A stretch of 64,000 nucleotides of DNA from assembly GCA_013368445.1 (NCBI GenBank), contig JAACJO010000010.1, forward strand, positions 1,178,001 through 1,242,000. The letters are read 5' to 3'. Under the pieces are notes generated by a model, which was not told the origin of the DNA, ran no database searches, and was given only the letters and a program-made list of their open reading frames with translations. Each line of letters begins with the position of its first letter. The stretch's first letter is position 1. The position numbers and the translations under genes were made by a program. Shown piece after piece: positions 11,682 through 22,065 of the stretch. This DNA is from Leucocoprinus leucothites (taxonomy: Eukaryota > Basidiomycota > Agaricomycetes > Agaricales > Agaricaceae).

Positions 11682-12370
11682 AGTCCGGATATCAAGAACA
11701 ACACAACACCCGGAGATTAGGTGCTTATAGCAATTTGCCAGCAAACGAAAAAGTAATACAAAATTGTCCCCAAGAAGCAAATACAACAAGGGAGAAAAGA
11801 ACGGCCATCACGGAAATTCGAAGAACAATGTGTACATACGCTATTCATCCACAATTCATCGGCGGACGGGAATGACGGTGCTGAAAAATAAATAAAGTTG
11901 TTTGGCCTACCAACCCTTCACCGCCCATGGGGCAACGAAAATGTTCATCAAGTATTGAGACAAAATACCAGGCGTCCACATTAAAAAAGGCGTTTCGCCA
12001 CCGGTGCGATATGCGCGCAATGAATAAAAGGAAAATTACAGAGTGACGAAAACGGAAATAGTAGGCTGGCCGATACGGAGGGAGGTTTCGTCAAGTACAG
12101 TCCGCCAGGACCACGATCGAGGCTTCTAGCCCTTCTTGTTCGACACCAAAAACACGTAAGTAACCCCCAATCACCATGTGCTCAGCAAACCAGGTGCGAT
12201 ATGAAATGCCCAAGCTCGCCGAATCCCCGGATCAACGCCCAAGCCACTTTGCATATATGCCGCTCATTGCAATCCTGATATGCCCAGCTTCACCAAATGC
12301 CTCTTGTGTAGAGAGCCAAGGACGTGATTAATTTCTTGGAAATAACTTGAGCTTGTAACCAAGCACTATA
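11336..12370. repeat. Truncated third unit (unit C) of the tandem array
   Basis: Repeats the left part of units A and B, from the 'tttcgttgttcatctgtttcgtaaaagcc' region through the GA microsatellite and the unidentified hydrophobic block. Similarity stops near 12370, before the SRPBCC region. Extra small insertions such as 11820-11870 disrupt the hydrophobic frame, so I call no gene here. Confidence 0.7.
11644..11677. repeat. GA dinucleotide microsatellite, longest of three orthologous copies
   Basis: An almost pure (GA)n tract of about 34 bases. The matching position in unit A (351-378) has about 28 bases with one interruption, and unit B (6464-6475) has only about 12. The tract has therefore changed length since the units duplicated. 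Confidence 0.9.
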
Positions 12371-13089
12371 AATAGCATCTCGAAGCGGAGACAGCGAGGA
12401 TATGAGACCGGGACACGATATGTCTGAACAGTGGAATGATGAATTGTCCTGTGGAGCGCCAGGCGGGAGTGACGAGGAGATAAGTTGAGCGATGAACAAG
12501 GATGATATAGGAACCTGAGAACATGCGATGAACGCGTGGCGGTGGTGACAGTGGAAGGATAAATTATCTTTTTTCGTTCATGATCATACATATGGCGTCG
12601 TATTAGGAGTGGAGAGTTCCGAAAGGCAGTAACCAAGGGTTGCTATGCGGTCATGACATTCCCGGAACCGTAAAAGACACACCACACATGTAACACATAC
12701 GACGCTCGCATGTGGCAGCGCCACGCAATCGTAACCGCAACAGCGAACAAAAATGGAGAGGAAAACGAGCTGAGGTGGGGATTCAAAGGGTGGAGGTAGA
12801 GGGAGAATGTTCCATCAGATATACGATAAACCCACTGCGTCCATTTCACCGCTGCCGCCCCAAAATTACTTGTCTGGGGTATGTATAACTCTACCCTGGT
12901 TGCGATGCAGGGCAAAGAATGGAAAGAGTGTGCAGAAGTGTGACGCGTTGCTGCCGCATGTTCGTCGTGAAGGAGGTAAATTTGAGGTTGAGCGACCATG
13001 AAAAAATGATGCGAATGATGGTTGGCATATTGATTAGCGTTGACGAATGATATACCGAGGACCCAGCCCCCAGTACTCAGCGTAATAGC
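12371..13089. other. Intergenic region, no gene recognised
   Basis: About 0.7 kb between the end of the tandem array and the serine-rich gene. A 118-codon minus-strand open stretch (12999-12643) lacks any family resemblance or coding-like repeats, so I do not call it. Confidence 0.4.
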
Positions 13090-14110
13090 TCAATGGTCAC
13101 CAACTCTGGGCCTCGGGCTTGCAGACCCCGTAGTAGAACATGAGTTCCGAGACGTGGGTATGCGTGGAGATGAGGACGAAGAAGGTGATGTCAGTGGTGC
13201 AGGTGACGATATCGATTGGGAATGGAACGGGGAACTTGATGATGAGGAAGAAGGAGAAGAAGAAGATGGGGAAGACAATGATGCTGGATACGGAAATTCG
13301 CCGATTCCTGCGGCTTGGGGTTTGGTCGTCGAGAGGTTGATGCTGGGTAAAGTAGAACCAGAGCGTGGTGCACAAGTGGAGAAAGATGACGAAGACGAAT
13401 AAAAAATATATGGTTCCCCACTGTCCAGCTCTTCGTCGATATTGTTGGTGTGATGCGATGATGAGTGGTATGAAGAAAACACGGAACTTGGGGAATCGAA
13501 GATGCCTCTTGTGGGAACGAATGCAGGTACCTGTACCCGCTGGGGCTGTGAAGCTGGGGGCGTTATACGGCTTTGAGGCTGGTATCGGGTAGTATTGGTA
13601 TTCGCAAGATGCAGATTTTTGTAATTGCGAGACTGCCGATGCTGTGGAGGATGAACATGACGACTGGCTAGGATAAGCTTTGTGAGCTCTGCATCCAGAG
13701 CCTCCGCAGTCTGCAGCTTCATTTTCTGCTGGTGCAGGGCATAGTTATCTGGGTGGGTATGAGGGATAGCGAGTGGAGAAGCAGGCGTGCGAGGAGATGA
13801 TGATTCGCTAGAAGATGTCGACTGAAAGGGAATGGAATCATCAGGATCATCACGATGGACAATCTACAAAACAAAAGAGATAACGCACGGAAGAATGAGT
13901 ATCCGTAGTCGCTGAATGCACATATCCTTGGTCATGCATCCATTTCGCGACGTTTCTCTGGCACTGTGAGCTGTTCACAAAGGCGTGTCGCTCGCGCCTT
14001 TGGGATGTAGATTCCTGGAACGGCAACTGTCGACCCTTGTCGTCGTATTGTGGACTTTGTGAAGACAAGATGAGGCCAGAGCGAAGATATTGGGTGATTG
14101 AGGAAGACAT
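13090..14110 (-). CDS. Serine-rich low-complexity protein, unknown function
   Basis: Two exons: 14110-13922 and 13863-13090, with a 58-base intron whose removal joins HDQGY to IVHRDDPDD in frame. This gives about 320 residues. The N-terminal 60 residues look ordered (MSSSITQYLRSGLILSS onward, with a QRNVAKWMHDQGY segment). The middle has a short helical stretch, QKMKLQTAEALDAELTKLI. The C-terminal half is long runs of Ser, Pro and Thr, likely disordered. I do not recognise a domain. It is divergent from the BAG-domain gene, with 324 bases between start codons that could hold a shared promoter. Confidence 0.6.
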
Positions 14111-14434
14111 GGCCGTCGAGGAGAAGAAAGGCTACACGGAGTGAGAGAATAAGAGAGGTAACCCTGCCCTGGAACTCATTTTCGTATGTTTTGGGAGCAT
14201 AACAACGAATCTCCGATCACTCAGGATCAGGCCGGTCCCGGCCCGTATATTGTACCGGAATGAGATAGTCATGTGATGCTGTGCGGTGTCTTCATCCAAA
14301 TCGGGATGGGCGCTTCACGATCATTCTGGGAGTTTCTCCACTTTATGTCGTAGATTCTCGAATAATTCCACGAGTTCCTACTTAAGTTGCTTGCTCCCTG
14401 GTAGCCTTTGAACATTCATTTGAGATAGCTCATC

Positions 14435-15541
14435 ATGTTTGGAGGGTCACCATTCTACCGCACACACAATCCCTACCTCCATTCTGCGTATCAGCAGCCT
14501 CAGCCACAATATAACCCTTTCGGCTACTCTCCATATTACAGCCCGCGCTCTGTCGACTTGGATCGCGCCCGTAGTCTCGCAGCACAGCGTGCCAGAAGGG
14601 CGCAGTGGTTACCCGATGAAGACGATGACGAAGACTATTATGACGCTCGCCAGCTTAGTCCTCACGAGCGCGCATACCTGAACGCTCATAGGAATCAAGA
14701 GCTAATAGAACGGGAGCGACGAAGGAGGGAGCAAGAAGAAGCTGAGGCGAGACGTAGAGCGGCCGAAGAGCAGAAATGGCAGTGGGAGCTGGACAGAAGA
14801 CAGAAGGAAGATGAGGCAACGAGGGGGAGGATAGAGGAAGAACGGGAAAGACGGAGACAACAGCAGGTAATAGCCCCCTATTATTCTATCCAACCACATA
14901 CTGACGAGACTGAGCAGCAACAACAAAAACAGGAGAGACGTTCACATTCTCCTGTGCACACCATTCCTATTACAACTGCAGATGGTCGTGTTCCTTCTCC
15001 CATATCTTCTCAACAACAGCAGGCGCCTCATCAGCCCACACCTCAGTATGACGAAAAACATGCTGAAGCAGCATCCGTTCTTCAGCGTCACTTCCGTATT
15101 CACCAATCTATCCGCGCCATCAAATCTTTCGCCTCAGAATTCGACACACTCCGTCGAGAATTCACCTACCCTTCCACCATTTCATTCCAGGAGTCTTCAT
15201 CCACCGACGTCATCAATGTCGCCACCGTATCCCCTTCGTCCGCCGTACGGTCAAGTTCAGATGACATAGACTCCAACGTGAAGATGCCAAAATTAGCCTT
15301 CAACTCCACTAATTACATTCTTCATGCGTACATCGAGGCGCTGGATAAAATTCTCGTCAAGCTTGATGGCGTCGAGAGTTGGGGAGATGCTGATGTACGG
15401 ACAAGGCGCAGAAAGGTAGTGAAACAGATCGAGGAGGAGCAGGCGTTTGTTGATACGTTCTGGAGAACGAGTTGGCTGAAGCATCTTGAGGAACAGGCAG
15501 AGTGGGTGGATGGCGACCTTTTGGTTAAGCCGAGGTCGTAG
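14435..15541 (+). CDS. BAG-domain Hsp70 co-chaperone with IQ-like motif
   Basis: Single open frame of 368 codons. Residues 1-60 are rich in Tyr, Pro and Gln. Residues 86-144 are a strongly charged Arg/Glu coiled coil. About 150-205 is a Gln/Ser linker. Residues 208-235 (AASVLQRHFRIHQSIRAI) form an IQ-like helix of the kind that binds calmodulin. Residues 284-345 (NYILHAYIEALDKILVKLDG and then RTRRRKVVKQIEEEQAFVD) match the BAG domain, a helical bundle that binds the Hsp70 ATPase domain and promotes nucleotide exchange. The helix layout of BAG proteins, N-terminal coil plus C-terminal BAG, is common in Agaricomycetes. Cytosolic location is expected, as no signal peptide is visible. The start codon follows directly on a region without any in-frame upstream ATG that I noticed. 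Confidence 0.8.
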   Translation: MFGGSPFYRTHNPYLHSAYQQPQPQYNPFGYSPYYSPRSVDLDRARSLAAQRARRAQWLPDEDDDEDYYDARQLSPHERAYLNAHRNQELIERERRRREQEEAEARRRAAEEQKWQWELDRRQKEDEATRGRIEEERERRRQQQVIAPYYSIQPHTDETEQQQQKQERRSHSPVHTIPITTADGRVPSPISSQQQQAPHQPTPQYDEKHAEAASVLQRHFRIHQSIRAIKSFASEFDTLRREFTYPSTISFQESSSTDVINVATVSPSSAVRSSSDDIDSNVKMPKLAFNSTNYILHAYIEALDKILVKLDGVESWGDADVRTRRRKVVKQIEEEQAFVDTFWRTSWLKHLEEQAEWVDGDLLVKPRS

Positions 15542-15979
15542 CTTAATTGCGTACTAATTCAGTTCATTATTCTTTCTCGTTACATTATTCATTGTACACT
15601 ATGGACCAATTTATATTCAATCACTTGCGATTGCTCTCGATCAATTTCGTGAATGACGTCACGCGATAGTGAATGCATGGAGGTCCAGACCTCGGAGCAC
15701 AGAGGTGATATCATGGTCTTTCATCAACGGATCACTCGATCAACCGGAAGATCGAGCCCCGACGCCGCCATCAATTTCCCAGTGGTTAACAGCTTTCATA
15801 CAGCTTTCTGGACCCTTTACGACAATACACCACCAAACGTTGCTTGACTGAAAAGCCTGTTTCATACTGTTACAACGTTTCTCCGGTTTTGACATGCATC
15901 AGCACCAGCATCGCTTCGATAAACCCCTCTCCGAAATGAATTGCGCAGCTAAATACGACTCTAAACCTAAACACACTCT
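15542..15979. other. 3' flank shared with the second PEBP copy; TGACGTCA at 15654-15661
   Basis: Between the BAG gene end and the convergent PEBP gene. From about 15650 it resembles 18310-18718, the 3' flank of the second PEBP gene: both start with TGACGTCA and carry 'ggtccagacc', 'gatatcat' and 'agccccg.cgccgccatc' in the same order. No gene seen. Confidence 0.6.
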
Positions 15980-16789
15980 CTAATACTCATGCGACACAAG
16001 CATATACGTTCCCGCGATAGGATCACCAAGCCCAACACTAGCCGCAAAATGCGTCAGATTCCAACCCAAAACACTCGTCTGAGCCGTAACGAGCGTCTGT
16101 TGATCAAATCCTTCTGGCTGTTTAAACGCCAAAAAGATATACCTATGCAAACCAGACGCAGGAGGAGGCTGAGGGTGCACCCACTCCGAAACGGCAGGGG
16201 TCGAGTTGACCAGCGGTAAAGGAATGTTGATTCCAGAGGGAAATTCATGGTCTAATAACGGACTAAAGTTTCCTCCGAGGAAGTGACGGACTTGAGCGAT
16301 GGTGGAATCTTCGGGCGTGTTGGCGTCTGGATCGAAGAGTGTCACGACGAACTTCTGGTCTTTCGAGTAAGTGCAGTTGGCCTTTTGTGAACGGGACGAC
16401 GAAGAGCCTCCGGTAAGAAGGCTGAACATGGGCGGTTCCGTTGTGGCTGTTCAAACACAAGATTCGGTATCAGCAACGTGCGTTACTTTATTTGCGGTGA
16501 AAGAAAGGGGGTAGACGAACAATTGATAGGGACGTGCTCTCCTGTGTGGAAGAGGAATGGCAGGTTGTATTGTTGGGGGAACGCAACTTCGAGCACGGCG
16601 GTGGGATTGAAGTTTATCCCGGTGTCTTGTGGTATCTATTCGCGAGGTGGCTCATTAGCACGTTCGCAAGCAAGAAAGAGAGTGGGGACCACATACACGC
16701 GCTTTGTAAAAGGCATCCTTGACGTTCTTGGTGCTCAAATCCTGAGCTATAGCAACCGCTACAAAAGCAAATAGGTGGAAGAGCTGCAT
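15980..16789 (-). CDS. Secreted PEBP-like protein, copy 1
   Basis: Three exons, about 16789-16697, 16635-16521 and 16446-15980, giving 224 residues in frame. Residues 1-15 (MQLFHLFAFVAVAIA) are a clear signal peptide. The rest is a phosphatidylethanolamine-binding-protein fold: PQDTGINFNPTAVLEVAF, then KFVVTLFDPDANTPED (the family's DPDAP region, here DPDAN), VRHFLGGNFSPL (H and G of the ligand pocket), and LHRYIFLAFKQPEGFD (the 'G.HRY.f' strand). The C-terminus is GDPIAGTYMLVS. Fungal members of this type are secreted or vacuolar and bind anionic phospholipids or inhibit carboxypeptidase Y; which applies here is unknown. The second copy lies 2.7 kb to the right in the same orientation. Confidence 0.85.
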
Positions 16790-18718
16790 TCTCAAAATGA
16801 GATGAACCTTAGAACTCTCGGTCTCCGACTCGCCCTACTTATATTCGCGGCGACCATTGCTATGCAATTAATCATCGAGAGATGAGTAATACCTTTCTTT
16901 TCGGGGCTTGACAGAAATCTCCAAAATTACGCTCGAGTCTGTCTGGGCTGATACATGTTGATCTCGGAGACTGACAGACTGACATGGTATCCCGTGGAGC
17001 ATCAACTCCAGGCTGGGAAGGAGAGGGCTTTATTTACAAGGGTGGGTTAGAGTATTCTTGAACTTGTAGTTGTACCGTTAATCGACTTTCAGAGGGCTTA
17101 GAGATAATGCTGGATCCTTTATTCGAGACTGGTGGGTGACTCCTACCCTTCAGATGGTTATCTCACTGGCGTCTATATAATTGAACTACCATGCCAAGAA
17201 GTACTCACATTCCTTGTTGCTCGAAAACTGATATCTGTCAAAACGCGAGGCTTACTGTTGTACTGATATACACTTCGCGCTATAAGCGCTTCGTCTCGTT
17301 TAGTCATCCTGGTATGCACTGTACCGTACGGACACTCGGTTTCAGTCCCACAAATGCCAAAGAGGTTATTTCCAGAGAGTATCGAAATATACCGTATTGC
17401 ATTGGTAGTCTTTAGAAATAGGAATTAATCACATTTTAGACAAGTTGGGTGTAACGGGATTTTTTATCCGCTATTCTCGGGACGGGCAATGTGGATGAGC
17501 ATGGTGCTTGGGTGTGCTTGGGTGCGCTTGGTGTTGGTGATGCTGCGCAAGGTCTCTCGTACCTCCATGGTCCACCCTGGTCCACGAGGAGTAGTACGAT
17601 GTGTCTGTCACCAAGTGAGTTCTGTCATGTCGGTCAATGACATCCACCAAAATAGACTTATTGGCAAAAATTGGCCCAGAGAGAGAAAGACTTGCCCCCG
17701 CGGGCCAGTTTCTTTTGGGCACTACTTCGCGGGCCACTTCGGTAACTCGATGAGCCATATACTTCCTTAAATCCGTCTTACATGAAAATCCTCACAATAA
17801 GTATACACAGCCCGTCCAAAATCAGCTGAATTCATTTCAATTTTTATCAATTACAGCATAGGCTTGGCCGCATCTCACGGTGCCGAGCTGCGCTCACCTG
17901 TGAGGCCTTGAGGCTTAATCCCGCACTAAAACGAAATAACCCATCCTTAAAAGTTATTCCACCTTGATGTACAGTAGGCCTGTCTTGCACTGACTGATAC
18001 ATGTCAATTAAGGGTGGAGAAAGTAAGATCTATTTAAAAATTAGGATGATTAATGTACACAGTGCGCAGTGCGCTAATTGTAGCAGCCGTTTCTACTAGC
18101 ACGAGTCCACGCTGTCGAGTTTTCAACTCTTGCTTCTAAATTTCATGTCCTCGGCCGATTCGCGAGGAATTGACCTATCTCTCCACTGTGGCAGCCCAGG
18201 ACCCTTCAGCTTCTCCTACATCCGCTGATGTCGTACCATAACCTCGTCGCTGTATTTTTTGTACCGCCGAGCCAGGACAACATACATAGACTCTAACATC
18301 AGGCTACTAATGTACGAGTGACGTCACGAGATATTGTGTACTTGAGTAGGTCCAGACCCACGAATATGGAAATGATATCATTGCTTTTTGATGGGTCGCT
18401 CGTCTAGGTGGCGGTGACATTCGAGGCGAGCCCCGGCGCCGCCATCATATTTCTCACTTCATCCAATGGGAAATCCATGACGATCAGTCGACCGTTCATA
18501 TATTTGTTCAAGGTCCTAATTAAGGCTCGAACGGCGAGATACTACAAAACCGAGCAGCCACGGTGCCGCCGGGTGATCGGTTCGAGTCACGATTCAAAAT
18601 AGTTGGCAGTCTTTCATCACATTTCTTTGAACAAGCGTCTGGATCGTTAATGAACAGTATCCCTTCTTCACCCACAGATGCAACACAAACTACATTTAGC
18701 TAGAAACCTAAAATTTCC
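16790..18718. other. Spacer between the two PEBP genes
   Basis: About 1.9 kb. The right 400 bases (18310-18718) repeat the 3' flank of copy 1, with a TGACGTCA at 18319-18326. A segment near 17954 ('caccttgatgtacag', then a TATTTAAA near 18033) recurs near 19746-19834 upstream of copy 2, so promoter-proximal DNA was duplicated as well. Short open stretches at 17191-17415 and 17471-17770 are unlike any family. I call no gene. Confidence 0.5.
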
Positions 18719-19488
18719 CTAAAAATCCGCTGACACAAGCATGTATGTTCCCGCAATAGGATCACCAAGCCCTACCCCATCCACGAAATCCTTCAAATCC
18801 CAATTCAAGACATTCGTCTGCGGGGTGACTAGTTTCTGCTGGTCGAACCCCTTAGGCTGATTGTACGCCAAAAAGATGTATCGGTGTGGATCAGATCCAG
18901 CAGGAGGCCCAGGTTGTAAGAACTCAGAAATGGCGGGGGTGGAGTTCACGAGCAGTGGCGTTTCGAGTCCAAAGGGTCCTAGTTTGAGTGGACTGAAGTC
19001 TCCTCCAAGGAAATGCCTGACTGGCCCAAAGATGGGCTCTTGGGGTGAGGGCGCATCTGGGTCGATGGCTATAATGACAAATTCCGAGTGCTTTGGCCGT
19101 GAATGAGAAGAGATTGATGGGAGGCTGAGAAGGGTGAAGATAGGCGGTCCTGCTGTGGCTGTTCGATTGAGTCAATGTATCAGAAATGAGCGCTGCATCC
19201 ATAAGCGACGGTTCACGAACAATTAACTGGAACATGTTCTCCTGCATGCACAACAACTGGGAAGCTGTCTCTCACAGGGAATGCGACCTCGAGCAGAGCG
19301 CTAGGGTTGAAATTTATTCCAATATCTTGTGGTATCTACACCGACGAGGTGGTCAACCAGCGCATTCAAGTGCGATCGAAGGGAGTGTCACATACGTGGG
19401 CTTTATTGAAGGCATCTTTAACGCGCTTCGTGCTCAGATCCTGAGCGAAGGCAACTGCTGCAAAGGCGAGTATGTGAAATAGCTGCAT
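18719..19488 (-). CDS. Secreted PEBP-like protein, copy 2
   Basis: Same three-exon layout as copy 1. It begins with ATG at 19488 and the signal peptide MQLFHILAFAAVAFA. Exon 2 encodes PQDIGINFNPSALLEVAF and ends in HAGEHVPVN. Exon 3 follows an intron with GTTCG donor and GAACAG acceptor, exactly as in copy 1. It carries the canonical IDPDAPSPQE motif (copy 1 has DPDAN), VRHFLGGDFSPL and PHRYIFLAYNQPKGFDQQ, ending at TAG with GTYMLVSADF. Secretion and lipid or ligand binding are expected from the family. Copy 2 retains the more typical DPDAP motif, so it is the better candidate for the ancestral function. Confidence 0.85.
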
Positions 19489-20608
19489 GTTTGAGTGAAA
19501 ATCTCAAGGCTCTAGCCCATCTTATACATGCGGCGGCGGTGCTGATCTCAGGCTTATGACTTTTCGCTCGGCTGAGAGGGGTTGACATAGATCCTGAACT
19601 TCCCAGCATTGGGAATATTCTTGAGCTGCTAAGTGATATTGGTATTTTCATCATGCGCAGGAGATGGTATTTTGAGTCTACTAAACAGATGGAAGGTGAT
19701 CTAGGACGCTGGGAGATATGTACCTGACGTGATCTATCACTCCATCACCTTGATGTACAGAAGCTGCGTGCGAGTTAGTCGTTCCACTGACCAATGCAAA
19801 CCAATAAAAGGAGGGGAAAGGGAGTGTATTTAAAGACGGGGACGGTACGGTGCATGCAAGTTTGCCATTTCTGCCAGTCTTCATCATCTCGACCATCACT
19901 GCTGTTGATCTACTCACGAACATGCTCCCTAAAACAGCAAAGCATCTGTCCACGGAGAAATTGTTCAATACGGTCTCCGGACCCTTCTCACAGAGATTAT
20001 CTTCAAAAAGCGAATGGGCATCATTGAGCTGATGCAGTAGATGATAAACAGATGGCTATGGACTTCTTAAAGGAGAATGCCTTCGATTCGGGGCTTGGCA
20101 TATGCTTCATCCAGGTCGTCGTGGTAGTCGTTCTCGTTGGGTGCAAGGTTCCAACTTCTATAATATTCCCATGTTGATCACCCAATTTGTTGATATGACC
20201 TGAATTTGGAAGTTGGAACACATTTGAGGTTCATAGACTGCAGGGACTGGCTGACGATCCTACCTGGATCGCTGTTGCTAGTATGTGTTATCGGGGACCT
20301 GAACGTCAATTTCATCGTCATCACGATACAATCCCTAAAATACAAAACTGATTTGCTCTAAAATCTGCCGAGATAAGTATAAACGTGCGCTTACCATTGA
20401 AGTCCGGGTCCGGCTATGGAAAATGTGCACGAAGTTTTGAATTTCGTGGCAAATCCAATTAGACTTCAAACTCGATTCAATTCAACAGACACTAATCAAG
20501 AGAAAGGATAGAAGTGGACACAAATTGTTTCAGGAGGATAAAGATAGTGACGGTGATGAAAATTCAACAATGCGGAAACAGAGTAGGTGCTGGGTGAAGC
20601 AAGGAATC
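19489..20608. other. Intergenic region with TATA-like element at 19827-19834
   Basis: A TATTTAAA box on the plus strand precedes a 60-codon open stretch (19850-20032) with a hydrophobic beginning. The ATG is only about 16 bases past the box, too near for normal initiation, and no relative is known to me. Nothing else is recognised. Confidence 0.35.
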
Positions 20609-21655
20609 CTACAAGCTATAAGGTGGAGCACCAATAGCTTGAGCGATGAGTTTGTCTCGCTCTAAAACAGGAGGTCTTGGTGCATCTGGATAATAGTTTG
20701 CAACATAGGATTGTTTGTCCCGGTCATTGAGTCCGCGGATGGTTTCCAACGAGATCAGTGGTGGCAAATTATGCTGTTCACGTTGTATGAGCAACGACAG
20801 CTAGATATCTGAGATGGTATAATGCATACTGGTGGAGCTGTTGGGTCACCTCCATCTGGAAACCTAACCACCTTCAGTCGGACTTCGGGCCCATCACCTT
20901 GTGCTTTATTATATAACTAAAATATAAATTAATCAGCAGCTTGAAGTTAATATGAGCTGGAATGCTAACCGCAGCCGCTGTTCGCTCGGTCTGGAACATC
21001 GAGTCCTTGAGGCTCCTGATATCGCCTTGGATCTCGTTGACTTTACCTTCGATCACGGTAATCCTCCTTTCGACCCTGCTGATCCTCTCCCCAATCCTCT
21101 CCTCAATGCCGCCGACCCTCCCCTCAAGTCTGCCGATCCTCTCCCCTGTCCTCCTCTCACTCTCAATGATCCTTTCCCCGATCCTCTCCTCAAACCCCCT
21201 CATATTTTGATTAATCGCATTCATTACTTGTTGTACAATAGCTTGAGTAACATTAGGTGCTTGACCCCCAACTGTGCATTGTTAACCCCATGACAAATTG
21301 TAAGCCAGGAAGAAATGGATAACTGACTGGCAGCGGCTGTTAACTTAGCCTCATACACAAGAGCCTCCCCGAGATCTGCTTCCGGGGCGCGCATATTGTC
21401 TGGTTCAGAAAATAAAGTCAGACCACTGAACGCCACAATAACTCATACCACATATTTACTAAATTCTTTCTCGAGGTTGCGGATGAATTTGTGGCATTTG
21501 GCAATGTCAATAGGCTCGGGCGGGTCGTTTGTAGGATGAGGAGGCAGGGAAACATAGTTGGCTGTGGTGGTTGACAGCACCGGGAGCGGTGTGAGAACCA
21601 TCGTGACGAGTGACCAGCCTGAGCGAGCGTTAGAGAGCGTCAGTTGCTCGGCCAT
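20609..21655 (-). CDS. Mug135-like protein with central coiled coil
   Basis: Five exons by my reading. The first starts at 21655 (MAEQLTLSNARSGWSLV) and ends near 21470. The second (about 21399-21328) encodes MRAPEADLGEALVYEAKL. The third (about 21272-20972) encodes a long coiled coil. The fourth (about 20917-20831) ends VVRFPDGGDPTAPP, and the last, 20779-20609, runs from HNLPPLISLETIRGL to AIGAPPYSL. The last two join as the C-terminal domain of Mug135-like proteins, 'FPDG..P....LPPL.s...I..L...' followed by 'RD.L..AIG'. In the coil, GERIGRLEGRV, GGIEERIGERI and SRVERRI follow each other as short near-repeats. Mug135 itself was named for meiotic up-regulation in fission yeast. Molecular function is not established. 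These genes are often expanded in Agaricomycetes. Confidence 0.72.
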
Positions 21656-22065
21656 CAAATTATCACGTGATGCAGACTAAATCACCCAGTGTGACTACTG
21701 ACCGACACGCAGATTCTTGTACTTCGACTGCTTAAGGGGTTCATACAGACACGCTGGATTCTTGTATAACATGGTAAACATGGCGGCGGTGTAGCGGCAA
21801 GATAGGCCGTGGAAACATAGCGGAAGATACAATCAAATCCTATCTGAAACCCTCTCTTTTGAACTCGCTAAACATGTGGAAGCTTAGCTCCAACCCCACT
21901 TTCATCTCGCGTCTTGAAGATATAAGACGACCTGGGACGAAAACGATTAACATCATGTGGTCCATTGAAGTACCGTACTGAGGGATGATACCCCTTACGG
22001 ATTGAGTTTACCTCAGTATAGGCATCGCGAGTAAGCGATCACTCAGTTGCTTCAACTTCCACTCC
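21656..22065. other. Intergenic region
   Basis: About 0.4 kb between two same-strand genes. It should contain the Mug135-like promoter and the end of the F-box gene transcript. No feature recognised. Confidence 0.4.

Larger units (their letters stand above)
1..12370. repeat. Tandem segmental duplication array (units A, B and truncated C)
   Basis: Three diverged direct copies follow each other. Unit A runs from before the window start to about 6050, unit B from about 6051 to 11335, and unit C from about 11336 to 12370, where the similarity fades. Landmarks recur in order: a 'gtaaacccgaccc' stretch at about 290, 6403 and 11587, a GA microsatellite at 351, 6464 and 11644, and a 'gattaatttctcg' type stretch in all three. 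The DUF6533-like gene starts at 4025 and 9336 and ends at 5994 and 11319. Spacing between A and B shrinks from about 6.1 kb at the left to 5.3 kb at the right because unit B lost about 0.6 kb. The copies differ by many substitutions, so the duplication is not recent. Confidence 0.85.

Noticed and set aside
12643..12999. 118-codon minus-strand open frame
   Set aside because: No family resemblance, no paired exons, and it lies in spacer DNA.
18565..18595. GGTTCGAGTC, resembling a tRNA T-loop
   Set aside because: No matching acceptor or anticodon stem and no A-box could be built around it on either strand.
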